DNA of 64,000 bases from Auxenochlorella pyrenoidosa (Eukaryota; Chlorophyta; Trebouxiophyceae; Chlorellales; Chlorellaceae), in contig KQ481946.1 in the NCBI GenBank assembly GCA_001430745.1, forward strand, positions 357,920 through 421,919, read 5' to 3'. Below, one piece after another: positions 54,498 through 64,000 of this stretch. The position numbers and the translations under genes are program-made. Below the pieces are notes generated by a model. It was not told the origin of the DNA. It saw only the letters and a program-made list of their open reading frames with translations, and did no database searches. How positions within the stretch are numbered: position 1 is the stretch's first letter; each line of letters begins with the position of its first letter.

Positions 54498-55287
54498 GCA
54501 CTTGCGCTCATCGCATGCTGCCAGGCAGCCTGGGACAGCCAGGCGGCCATGGCGCCCGCTCTGCCCTGGCCAGCGAGCCTGCAGAATCTCAACCCAGCTT
54601 GCTCCCCACCGTGTGCTTGCGCATGTAGCCCTGCTTTGTTACCTTGCTTCTGAGAGCATGCTGTGCATGAATCTGTCGCAGAGCAAGCAGGCACCCCCTG
54701 CCCCCCTTGCACAGTGCTAATGACACCAAACAGCATGGCAGTCATGTGCTCTGCCGCTTCACTGTGCCAGCTGCATGGCACCTGCCCGCAATGCATTGAC
54801 TGGTGCTCCAATGGCATGATGTAAAGACCAAGCAAGAGATGCTACAGAGCCGCGTTCTGGGGGGATGAGCAGGTAGAGGAGCCTCCTGCTGGCCAGCCTG
54901 CTCCTCTCTACCCAATTAAGAGTCCTGCCAGCAGTGCCAACAACCAATCACAGCGTTCTGGGGTGCCGCGCCAAGTCTGCTGGCGCTGAGGGCGCTCTTG
55001 CGAATCCACTGTTACAAAGCTCCGCGGGCGGGCGGGCGGGCCCAACCATTCACATGAAAGCTAGGGGGTGGGGCGTCCACCCATGCCTGCCGCCCGCTCG
55101 TGGCTGGCCCCCGCTGCCGCGTTGCTGCCGCCAACACCCCCCGGCCACGCGCCGCACTGGGGGGCCAAGGAGGGCTGGCAGCTGCAAGCAACGAGGGCCG
55201 CCGCCTGGCTGCGCCCATTGCGCCGGCCGGGCGGAGGGGTGCCGCTGCTGCTGCTGCGCTCGCGCGTGCGCGCTGGCGGGCGCCAGC
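54498..55287. other. Convergent intergenic region, secreted protein and eL33
   Basis: TGTAA occurs on the plus strand at 54820-54824 and on the minus strand at 55012-55016 (about 270 nt beyond the eL33 stop), fitting poly(A) sites for the two converging genes. No gene is supported. Confidence 0.5.
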
Positions 55288-57169
55288 TTACACGCGGGAG
55301 GGGTACAGCATCACGCGCACCTTGGCGCCCTGCGGGATCACGCAGCGGGAGCGGCGGCGAGGGCAGCAGTCTCAGGGCGAGCAGGCTGCAGGGGGTGCCA
55401 GGCGCGCGGAAAGCCAGGCAGGCTGGCCGGGGGAGCGCAGACGCCATCCACGCAGCTGCAACTCTCGAACAATGGAAGGGAGCTGCTGCTCTTTTGGCAA
55501 CCCCGTCAATGCACCCCTCAGCGGCACTCACGATGGCCGCGGGGGGCAGGTTCTTCTGGAACTTGGCGCGCAGGGTGCCGACGCTGCCGTGGGCGCGGGT
55601 CACCTGCACGGCGCAGAGCAGGGCGCAGCGAGCGGATGCGCGGGTCAGGCCAGCAGCCAGGGCGCGGCCTGAACAAAAGGTTCCCCCATGGGGCGCCAGG
55701 CGCTGCCCTCGCAGCGATGCCCTGCAGTGATGTTGGCCAGCCGGGGTGGTCCTCCTGCTTCGCCGTCGCTGATGCCTCGCAGCTGTAGCTGCATCGAGCC
55801 GATGAGAGCGCGCTGTCTCTTGTCAGGCCGGTGCAGCGTCTGGCGACAGCGCCAGGCAGGCTGCATCCTGGCCACTGCTGCCCGTCCGCAGCACAACATC
55901 CTGACTCGTCCCGCCGTGCCCGGCTGCTGCTTTCCGTGCGCCTGTGCCGCTGGCGCGCAGCCAGGCTGGCCACCGTCAGCACGTGGCGGCGGCTGATCCG
56001 CAGCTGGCGCCGGGCTGTGCAGCAGGTGCCACGCCGCGCCCCGGCTGCTCTGTCTTGAGCGCGCCGCCTGTCGCCCTTGCCTCGCCGCACGTGGCACGCC
56101 CCTGCTGCCGCCCTCGCTGACCAAACACACGCAGCCAGCGGCGCAGCGCGCCTCTCGGTGCCTCGCTGGCCTACGGCTCAGGCGTCATCATGGGAGAGCC
56201 CCTGCCCCCGCACCCCCCGACCCCCGCCCCCGTGGGGCGGCCCCCGACCACCCGCCCCCACCTTGCCCCAGATGACGCGGTACTTGCTGCCCTTCTTCTC
56301 CGTCTTGGCCTTGTACACGTACGCCACGCGCTTGCCCAGGTAGAAGGGCGTCTCCTCCTTGCTGTTCACGCCCTCCACCTTGACCAGCGCCGTGTGGTTG
56401 TACTGGTTGGCCTTGCTCCTGCGGGGGCAGAGGGGCGGCGGAGGGTGCACGCGTGGGCAGAGGCGCGGGCAGGGCGGGGCGGCGGCTGGCAGACGGGAGC
56501 GCCGAGGCGTGCGGGGCTGGCACGGGGGATCTGCGGCTAGATGCCGTGGCGCCGCGGCATGTGCAGCGACTGCGTGCAGCCTGCCGGGCGCCAGGCCCCC
56601 TCAAGAGGGCGTGCTGTGAACTTCTGAACGGCTGCACATCATCGATAGGCAGCCTTGCCACCGGCGATGCTGCTTAAAGCTGAGGCTTTGCCATGGGCCC
56701 CAGCCGCCCACTGGCCGGCTGCCGCCGCTGCCTCTGCCCGCTGGCCAGCTGCACACCCAGCATCTGCCATTCTTTGCGGCCGAGGCTCACCGCTTGTAGC
56801 CAAGGAACTGGCCAGTGACGTAGAGCCTGCAGTCAGGAGTAAGCAAACAACGCAAATTAGGGGCACAGGGAGGCAGGCGGCGGCGGCGGCGGCAAGCCAG
56901 CAGACCCCAGACAGGGTGGGACGGCCTCCTCGTCGGGCGGCCTCTCTGCTGTTGTTATCAATTTGAAGGCTCAGGTCTGCCCCAGGAGGTCTGCAAGCGC
57001 CTGGCTCCCTGAGCCGCCCTGCATGCTGCCGCCCCCTGCCGTCTCCAGGCGGTGCTGGGGCAACAACTGGTCATGCTGGCCGTTCTGTCCGCGTCAGATG
57101 CCCGCTAGCCCTCGATTGGCTGCATGACTCCGCTCCCCAGGGTGCTCGCCTGACGCGCTCGCCCGCCAT
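55288..57169 (-). CDS. RPL35A: 60S ribosomal protein eL33 (L35a)
   Basis: Structural protein of the large cytosolic ribosomal subunit. Five exons: 57169-57150, 56826-56791, 56418-56262, 55603-55532 and 55329-55288, giving 109 residues, the usual length. The protein runs [20 protein letters not shown], then [57 protein letters not shown]-like [12 protein letters not shown], and the invariant end [13 protein letters not shown]. The plant-type start GERVRLYV supports the tiny 20-nt first exon, whose donor is GC (GTCAG|GCGAGC). Its promoter lies in 57170-57603. Confidence 0.95.
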
Positions 57170-57603
57170 TTTGCTATTTGAGCTCTACGGGCCGGGACGC
57201 AGCCAAAAGAGGCAGAGGCGGGCCCTCTGCGGTCACTAGGCCTCGGGCGGCGTGCTGCGCCCTGTCACGCTCCAAAGAACTCGCGCCTGAAGAGCAGATG
57301 AGACGTTTCCAACGCCCCGATAGCAGGTTGTCAGCATTTAGGGCAGCTCGGCCGCTCCCTACTGCAGCAGTGCCCCTCCCTGTCCTGTCAGTGTGCAGCT
57401 GCTTGCTGGGCTGTTGGCGTCATTTTGCATCCAATGCACACAAGATCGCACAGGGCGATCCAATCATTGACAGGGCAATCTGGGAAAGTGCTGCCGGCCA
57501 TTCCGCCGGTGAGCTCGTAGTGCCGCCGCAGGTTACAAAACAACCTGGCACCTGGTGCCAGCAGCAGGCCATTTGCTTGTGTCACAAGCCCCCTCCACTG
57601 CAG
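57170..57603. promoter_or_regulatory. Intergenic: eL33 promoter and RPB5 3' UTR
   Basis: 434 bp between two minus-strand genes. It holds a minus-strand TGTAA at 57533-57537, about 67 nt beyond the RPB5 stop. The part next to 57170 should be the eL33 promoter; no specific element was identified. Confidence 0.5.
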
Positions 57604-59946
57604 TCACACACACATGCGGTAGGTGACGTAGCGACCTGCAGTGCAGAGCCATCAGCAGCCTCTGTTGCGCCACACCGCTCCTGTGACAGGGAGGAGTCAT
57701 TGTCTCGCAGCAAGCAAGGCTGCCCTGCCCCGCTCCCTGCCCCACACCACGGCACAGCAGCCGGCGGTGCGGCCTCGGGCACGCCTCGCACCTGCCGTCT
57801 CCGACTCGCGCACGATGCGCACGATGCGGCCCCGGGGCAGGCCAAAGTATCGCGCCACCGGGTCGTTGTGCTGGATGCGCGGCAGCTGCGTGTCCTTGGT
57901 CTGCAGCAGCAGGGGGGGAGGCTGGAGGGTGGAGGGGAGCTGGTTCACAGCCGGGGAAGGCACATGTTGCAGAGGCGACAGCGCAGCTGTAGACCATGCA
58001 TGGCGCCTCCCACAAGGCGCGCTGGGTCCTGCTCAGCCCAGCCGCGAGCGCGTGCAGCCGCGTGCGCCCGCCTTGCCAGCGGCAGAGCGCTCGCGCACAG
58101 GGCCCACACCTGGTAGCGGCGCAGCAGCTCGGCGGCTGCCTCGCGGGTGAGCAGCTCGTGCCTGGGCACGATGGAGTGCCGCGTGATGTTCACCAGCAGC
58201 TCCGAGTGGAGAAACAGCTCCACCTGCAGCAGGCGCGGGGGCACGGGGGACGAGGGGGGGCGTTTGCAGGCGTGGTGATGCTGGGGGGACGGCCTGGCGC
58301 GCCAGCAGCCAAGGTGGGCGTCACACGGTCACGCACAGTGGAGGCGTACTGCGGCGCAGAAAAGAGGAGTCGAGGAAGAGGGGGCGAGAGCGCTGCGCCT
58401 CGTGCGCACGCCCCCCCCACCTGGTACTTTGGCGCCATTTGAGTGAGGCACTGCCGCGCAAAGGTGGTCAGCTTGGCCTGCAGTTGCAGGCAAGCAGAGT
58501 GAGGGAAGGCACAGCGGGGTGGAAGGACTCAAGGCCAGCAGGCGGGCAGGCACGGGGCTGTGGTCGGCGAGGCCTAGCAACACCTGACACAGAAGGCTGC
58601 TGGCTCTGGCAGGGGCCTCAGGGCACGTGGGCGCGCAGGCGCAGCTCACCCCTTGTGGATGGTCCCTGGTGCCATTAACCGCTGCGGCCTTGACACACAC
58701 AGCACCCTTCCAGTGGGCCCGGGCTGGCGCACCTCTGTCACCATGATGGCTCTCCCAGTCTTGCTGCTGCGCATGCGCTCGGCGTACGCCTTGACCTGCT
58801 TCACCCCAACCTGGGGAGGGGGGGTGGGGGGGTGCGGCACGAGGGTGGGTGAGGTGGGGTGAGGGGCTGGCTTTTTGGCGTGGCGGCCCCAAGGCGGCTT
58901 GTTGATAGGCATGCAAGTGCACAGCTACTTGCCTGCAGTGGCGGGACTCGGGCAAGCATGCAGATTTGCAGGCAGGATTGACGCCGGCTGCCCGAGCGGC
59001 ACATGCGTGCACGTGGCGGGCGTGCATCTGGCTGCATCGGCAGCCCCGCATCCAACCAGCCACTCTCCCTGTTCCCGGCACAGGGGGGTGGCCCCGGTGG
59101 TGCCTGCGTGCCTTTGTGTCACTGGGCGGGAAGAAAACGATGATGCGGTCGGCGGGATCCTCCTGCGCGAGGCAGGGGGGAAGGGGGGGGGGGGGGGGCA
59201 ATGCATAGCGTGTATTAGCGTGTATGCAGGGCAGGCACCATGAGTGCGGCAATTGCACACACACCTAGGGTGAGAAGGCTTCGTGCTGAGGCAAGACTGG
59301 GCTTAAAGCTTTGTGGCAGACCCACAGAGAGTGCCAGACAGTGCCAGCTGGGGCCGAAGGTGCCCCGCAGTCGCAGCTGCCTTACGAGACTGCAGGACAG
59401 CACACCAATCCTCATCTATGCATCCAGTCCTGCTGCATCTTTACCACCTCCTGCCCTGCCGAGCAGCAGGCTCACGCCGGGTCGCCTTACCTGCCCAGCT
59501 GCTGCACGCAGCAGGCTGCAATCCCCCAAAAGCCCCTCCCAGCTCACCGCCTGCTGCGCCATGAACGTCAGCTCGTCCCAGTCAATGGCCAGGGCCCCCT
59601 TGGCGGTGTACCTCTCATCAAAGTCGTCCCGGCTCAGGTCAATCTCCGGCTGCAGCAGTGGCAGGGAGGGGTGCAGGGCGTGGGATCCACAGCAGACTGT
59701 CATGCAGGGCAAGCGCGCGGGTCAGGCGGCACTGGGGTTTGTGGACCATCAGCTGCGCAGCTGCCACCTGCAGCAGCCCAAACTCCCTGCTCTGCTTATC
59801 TCCTCCACCTAGACACTATGTCGACGCTGCCACCCGGCAAACCATACCAAGCAGCCCACCTGATGTACCAGGTAGCCGCGGTCCCTCAGCATCTCCAGCA
59901 CTGTCCGCCGCACCTGGTACAAGCGGCGGGCTGTCTCAAAGGCCAT
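57604..59946 (-). CDS. RPB5: RNA polymerases I, II and III shared subunit RPB5 (RPABC1)
   Basis: Common subunit of the nuclear RNA polymerases, in the lower jaw near incoming DNA. Eight exons: 59946-59860, 59649-59548, 59162-59112, 58810-58733, 58477-58421, 58223-58110, 57900-57792 and 57635-57604. The N-terminal eukaryote-specific domain reads [20 protein letters not shown] then GYLVHQ, followed by [13 protein letters not shown] and [13 protein letters not shown]. The archaeal RpoH-like C-terminal domain is complete: [58 protein letters not shown]. Length, about 210 residues, is normal. The third intron has a GC donor (AAAG|GCACGC). The start is the only early ATG in frame. Confidence 0.95.
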
Positions 59947-60654
59947 GCTGGTTGCCGCTCGCGGGGGGGCTCAGCAAGGGGCGCCCCGCTGGCTGCCAGT
60001 GGCCACCGCCTGGGCTACTTGGCGATGCGAGTGGGCAGCTGCAGCGAAAAAGGGAGGGATGACCGGGGGCATGTCAAAGCCTGGGAAATGTTGAGCAAGA
60101 CGGTCCCAACTTGTTGAAGGCAGAGGCGCCGGCGGCAACTCGGGCGGCGCCAGCCGTGCCTGGTCGCCTCCCCTGTCTCCGTGGCCTGCTTCACACCAAC
60201 CAGGTTCTCCCGGCATCTGCCAAGGCTCGGTTCTAGCAGAAGCTTCTCAAGATCTCTCGCGGAAAACGGGACCGTGCGCACGGGAGCCTGCACAGACAAG
60301 CACAGGTCCCTCACAGCCTGTTGGACTCCTGCGGGGGTGCGCCAGCCCCTTCCCCTCGGTCCGTCTGGACGTGCCCTGACTCAAAGCCCCGCCAAGCAGC
60401 GCGTCGCTGGCTCAAGAGCAGTGCCACTATATGCTTTGAATAAGGCTCTACCGAGCTATAAATCTGGCTCATGGAGAGCGTGAGCCGCAAACGCAGGCAT
60501 TAGACAGCGGCGAGCAGGCGGGCACAGCGTGGCTCTTCCTACCCCTAACTCCCGCAGGCCTCCTCAGGTTTTCCCAGTCTCATTGTACCTCGCACGTGCA
60601 ATCCTGTTGCCCATGCGGTTTGAAATGGAGGGGGTGATGCAAGGTGTGACGGGA
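59947..60654. other. RPB5 upstream region with a possible minus-strand exon
   Basis: About 700 bp. A minus-strand segment near 60294-60130 follows a good acceptor (TTGTCTGTGCAG) and reads APVRTVPFSARDLEKLLLEP. It could be a 5' exon of the RPB5 transcript, an upstream ORF, or chance. The part from 60478 on belongs to the duplicated block. Confidence 0.35.
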
Positions 60655-60850
60655 TCATTCAACATGCAGCTGCTGAAACAGCAGTTCCTGGGCTGCCGCC
60701 ACGGGGAGGCGGGTGCGCATATCCCGCTGCCTCTCCTGCCCCAAGCTCAGAGCAGCGGCACGCAGCTGACGCTTTTCAGCCGGTGGCAGGCGCCGCACAA
60801 GCTGCCGCGCCTGTTGAAGGGAGTGCGCCAGCACAGTGGGCAGGGCGGGC
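60478..60850. repeat. Left copy of duplicated block (ankyrin gene 3' end)
   Basis: Nearly the same as 63634-64000 in the same orientation: both share GTGAGCCGCAAACGCAGGCA, the TCCTCAGGTTTTCCCAGTC stretch, and the coding end FQQLHVE. Small indels and substitutions separate them. Confidence 0.92.
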
Positions 60851-63228
60851 AGCAGGCCGGGGGAGGGGGTGGGCAGCAGCGCCCACTCGGCTTCCGCCAG
60901 CGGCAGGCGCGCCGCCACCAGGTCCCCAAGCAGTGGCCAGGCTTTGGGGCCGGCAGCCAGCAGCGTCCCTGCTGCCTGTGGCATGCTGCAGGCATTGAGC
61001 AGCACTCGGACGGCGCCGCGGTGGTCTATCCAATCATATCTGCCCGGCTCCTCCTCGTCTGCCAGGCCGGCAAGCGCCAGCTGCAGCGGGGTGCAGCCGT
61101 GGCTGTCTTCCATGGCGGCTGCCTGCGGGGCTGCCGCCAGCAGCTCAAGCACAGCCTCCGGGTTGCCGTCGAATGCGGCAATGTGCAGCGGGGTCAGACC
61201 CGCGATGATGCTGTCCCCTGCCTGTGTGGCTGGCTTGCTCGTAAGCATGCCACGAGAGCGCAGCCGCTCCAGCTCATAGGTAACGTAGGAGCAGCTGGCA
61301 GTGCACAGCGCCGCCTCTGGCGCGGCAGCCAGCAGCAGCCGCACAGCTTCCTCGTTTCCATTGCTTGCTGCGCAGTGGAGCGGCAGCCTGCCCTGTTTGT
61401 CGGGCTGCAGCACCACCTCTGGCGCAGCCTCGATCAGCACCGCCACCGCCTCGGGGGCAGTTAAGGCGGCACGGTGCAGCGGGGTCTGGGCCTCCAACTG
61501 GCAGTTGTGCGATGGCTGGATGCCGGTGGGCCGGGACAGGTCGCCACGCTTCAGCAGCTGGCCGTGCACAGCGGCCACAGCGCGGCGCGACCCGAGGGCC
61601 GCCCCCGCCGTTTCTGGCGCCGCCTGCAGCAGCAGGCGCAGCGACAGCACCCTCCCCCGGTAGGCCGCATGGTGGATGGGGTAGAGTCCGTTCTCGTCCG
61701 GCACACACGCCATATGTGGTGCAGCCTGCAGCAGAAGCTCAAACAGCTGCTCTTCTTGCGGCGTGCTGCACCACTGAGAAGCCGCAGCCAGAGGGGAAGC
61801 CCCGGGCCAAGGGGCGTCTGCCTCGCTGGCTGCAGCTGGGTCCAGCAGCAGCAGCACCCGGGTGCCGATCAGGCTGCTGGTGTAAGCTGCCCGGTAGAGG
61901 AGAGTGGGCTTCACTGCGTGCAGGGTGAGGGAGGGCGGTGCGGCACATGCGTTTCCAGTGCAGAGAGAGGGTGCCCATGAAGCGCTGCACAAGCCAGCGC
62001 GTGCCCACCCCTGCTGGGCTTCTAGCCAAAGCATCGCCGTGGGCGGCACCTACCCTTCCATTTGAGCAGCCCCACCACCCAGAAGTTAATCTCCCTGAAG
62101 AGCTCCTCGAAGCTTGTGTCTGCCAGCTCGAGGCGCCCGGCCTCTGTGAGCTCGTCGCCACTGCGCCACGGGAAGCAGAGGTGCAAGCTGGGCATTGAGC
62201 CGGAGGCCACCGGGCGGCTTGGCAACGTGCACGAGATTCAAGCTTCCCGCAGGGCCTGCATGCAGCGTGAGCCGCCTGATGCGGCATTTGGAGTCACATC
62301 AGATGCCGTCGAGACGGCATGAGGCTGAGGCCATCCTCACGAGGAGGAGATGCTTGCCGGGCAGACAGCTGGACCCCTAGCACCTCAGGATGAACAACAG
62401 GAGCGTACCGGAATGGCTCAGCGCGGCTGCGCAAGACAAGGCCATCCAGCGACAGCCCTGCGTCGAAAGCCGCCTTGACTGCAAACAGGCGGCAGCCGCA
62501 GAGCATGGCAATCGCCTGTTAGGGAGGTGTGAAGCATGCACAGGCTGCCGAGGGTACTGTGCGCTTGCTGTTGGCCTTGTTGCAGGCAAGTGCTGTGCAC
62601 GCTGCGCTTTCCTGCACCCACGGCGCAGCGGAGGCCCCTGCTCACTGCTCAGCAGGTCGGCAGCCTGGTCGGCATGCCTCTGTGTTGGCAGCCCATCAAG
62701 CCTGTAGAGCTTGCCGTGGTGCAGGCACTCAACCTGCAGCAGAGGTGTGGCATGCACGAGGAGGCTGAGCAGCCCATCAGTACCTGAGAGCAGGCGGGTG
62801 CAATTCTTATTTGCCAAGCAAGGAGCATGCTGAACGGTGAATGCTGGCTGACTGACGCAGGTGCTCTACTCCAACTGGACCAGGTGCCGCAGACGCTTTG
62901 GGGTAGGGATGGATAGACGGGCAGCGCCTGCAGGGAATGCAACCATGCCGCTGCCATGCGAATGCAATCGATATCTGCATGGCTGCCCTTCTAGTGGGGC
63001 AGCATTGCTCTGAAAGAGCTCCTGAAACGCGCCCTCCTAATCGCTTACTTGCATGCCTGCCGCTGCCGAGCCTGCGCTGGGTACCTTGACAGAGCAAATG
63101 AAGCTGGCATCGGAACCTCTTGAAGGAGCTGTCTCACCGCCTCCTGCAAAAACGGGCATGTGAAGCTGAGTTCAGTATCCTCACTCAAATTTGGCAATGT
63201 GGCAGGGTCATGCGGCAGTGGGGGAAGC
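60655..63228 (-). CDS. Ankyrin-repeat protein
   Basis: The last exon 61913-60655 is secure and joins an exon ending at 62054 (KWK|VKPTLLYRAAY). It carries about five ankyrin repeats: ENGLYPIHHAAYRGRVLSLR, AQTPLHRAALTAPEAVAVLI, DKQGRLPLHCAASNGNEEAV, AGLTPLHIAAFDGNPEAVLE, GCTPLQLALAGL. The tail then reads RLPPAEKRQLRAAALSLGQE and ends FQQLHVE. Upstream exon candidates on the same strand are 63228-63085 (DTELSFTCPFLQEAV), about 62822-62776, about 62737-62660 (VECLHHGKLYRLDGL), about 62519-62383 (KAAFDAGLSLDGLVLRSR) and about 62200-62054 (TSFEELFREINFWVVGLL). The order of motifs is plausible but not every junction keeps frame by eye, and no start codon is fixed. The role is probably protein binding. 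Confidence 0.7.
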
Positions 63229-63633
63229 CTGCAGTGCTGCTGGGCGGCGGCAGCGCCGCCTGGCACAGGCGGGCGGACTCAAAGCCGCCCGCACCTCTGT
63301 CATGTGCCCGTGGTGGGCAATGAAACCTGCTGCGAAGGGGCGGGTGCGCTTGGCGAGGCGCAACACGGCGCGCTGAGCAGAGCACTCTCGTTTGCGGCGC
63401 CGCGTGTGGCGAGAGGCTCGCAGGGATGTTGCAAAGCGACATAAAGGAGTAAGCGGTATCGGTAGATGCAGCCAGAGGTCGGGCCCCTCATGATCTCAAT
63501 GGTGGGTGCTGACGTGGCCACGCTTCGCGCATGGCAGTCCCAAGCAGAGAAGAGGGAGAAAAACTCAAGAGTCATTCGGGCTTCTACCCAACCTTGCAAA
63601 ATCCTAACTGCCGCTGGATCATGCTCGTGGGAA

Positions 63634-64000
63634 TGCGTGAGCCGCAAACGCAGGCAGGCGGGCACAGCGTGGCTGTGCCTACAATTCCCAACCCTAAACT
63701 CCCGCAGGCCTCCTCAGGTTTTCCCAGTCTCATTGTACCTCGCACGTGCAATCCTGTTGCCCATGCTGTTAGAAATGGAGGGGTAATGCAAGGTGTGACG
63801 GGATCATTCAACATGCAGCTGCTGAAACAGCAGTTCCTGGGCTGCTGCCACGGGGAGGCGGGTGCACACATACCGCTGCCTCTCCTGCCCCAAGCTCAGA
63901 GCAGTGGCACGCAGCCGACGCTTCTCAGCAGGTGGCAGGCGCCGCACAAGCTGCCGCGCCTGTTGAAGGGAGTGCGCCAGCACAGTGGGCAGGGCGGGCA
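63634..64000. repeat. Right copy of duplicated block, cut by window edge
   Basis: Direct repeat of 60478-60850, about 3.15 kb away, including 3' flanking sequence as well as coding sequence, so it is a segmental tandem duplication rather than a retrocopy. Confidence 0.92.
63805..64000 (-). CDS. Second ankyrin-repeat gene, 3' end only
   Basis: The minus-strand frame reads RLPPAEKRRLRATALSLGQE, then RQRYVCTRLPVAAAQELL and FQQLHVE with TGA at 63807-63805. It differs from the first copy at a few residues (MRTRLP against VCTRLP), so it is a paralogue with an open frame as far as visible. The rest lies outside the window. Confidence 0.8.

Noticed and set aside
1..64000. Viral insertion, integrase, phage or CRISPR system
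   Set aside because: No capsid, polymerase, integrase, Cas protein or spaced repeat array was recognised. All confident genes are eukaryotic with introns.

Overview
The window looks like nuclear DNA of a green alga. The closest fit is a trebouxiophyte of the Chlorella/Micractinium type (inference). The evidence is high GC content, dense and short GC-rich introns, (GT)n/(CA)n tracts inside introns, TGTAA poly(A) motifs after several stop codons, and proteins typical of the green lineage (REX1-type DNA repair pair, GT77 arabinosyltransferase, plant-like eL33). There is one run of N, 33723-34003, inside a gene. No CRISPR array, bacterial operon, rRNA or intact transposon was recognised.

Layout: 3' part of alanine-glyoxylate aminotransferase 2 (+, 1-2267); acyl-CoA-binding protein (-, 3034-4376); condensin subunit 1/CAP-D2 (-, 5012-14576, about 27 exons); armadillo-repeat protein with an N-myristoylation-type start (-, 15441-17743); GT77/XEG113-like arabinosyltransferase (+, 19274-24270); the head-to-tail pair TFB5/REX1-S and REX1-B (-, 27177-24830); a tract of serial large inverted repeats (27344-29233); PIF1-family helicase with a large low-complexity insertion (+, 30113-37919); PAAT-like protein (-, 38286-39388) divergent from an RS-rich SMAP-domain protein (+, 39533-42450); an unresolved stretch with a candidate membrane protein (43-47 kb); universal stress protein (+, 47110-49145); MFSD6-like transporter (-, 49458-53103) divergent from a small secreted Cys/Ala-rich protein (+, 53718-54497); ribosomal protein eL33 (-, 55288-57169); RNA polymerase subunit RPB5 (-, 57604-59946); and an ankyrin-repeat gene (-, from 60655) whose 3' end is repeated at the right edge of the window.

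The genes are mostly unrelated housekeeping functions. A genome-maintenance theme does recur: condensin, the TFIIH repair subunit TFB5, REX1-B and PIF1. Four signals stand out. First, GC-AG introns are very common: 17 are fixed by reading frame among about 115 introns. Second, the TFB5/REX1-B order matches the dicistronic REX1 locus of Chlamydomonas. Third, large hairpin-forming inverted repeats are clustered just upstream of PIF1. Fourth, intron ends are asymmetric, with G or GT runs after donors and C or CA runs before acceptors. Exon borders were worked out by eye from frame, splice motifs and recalled family conservation; no alignment or transcript data were available.
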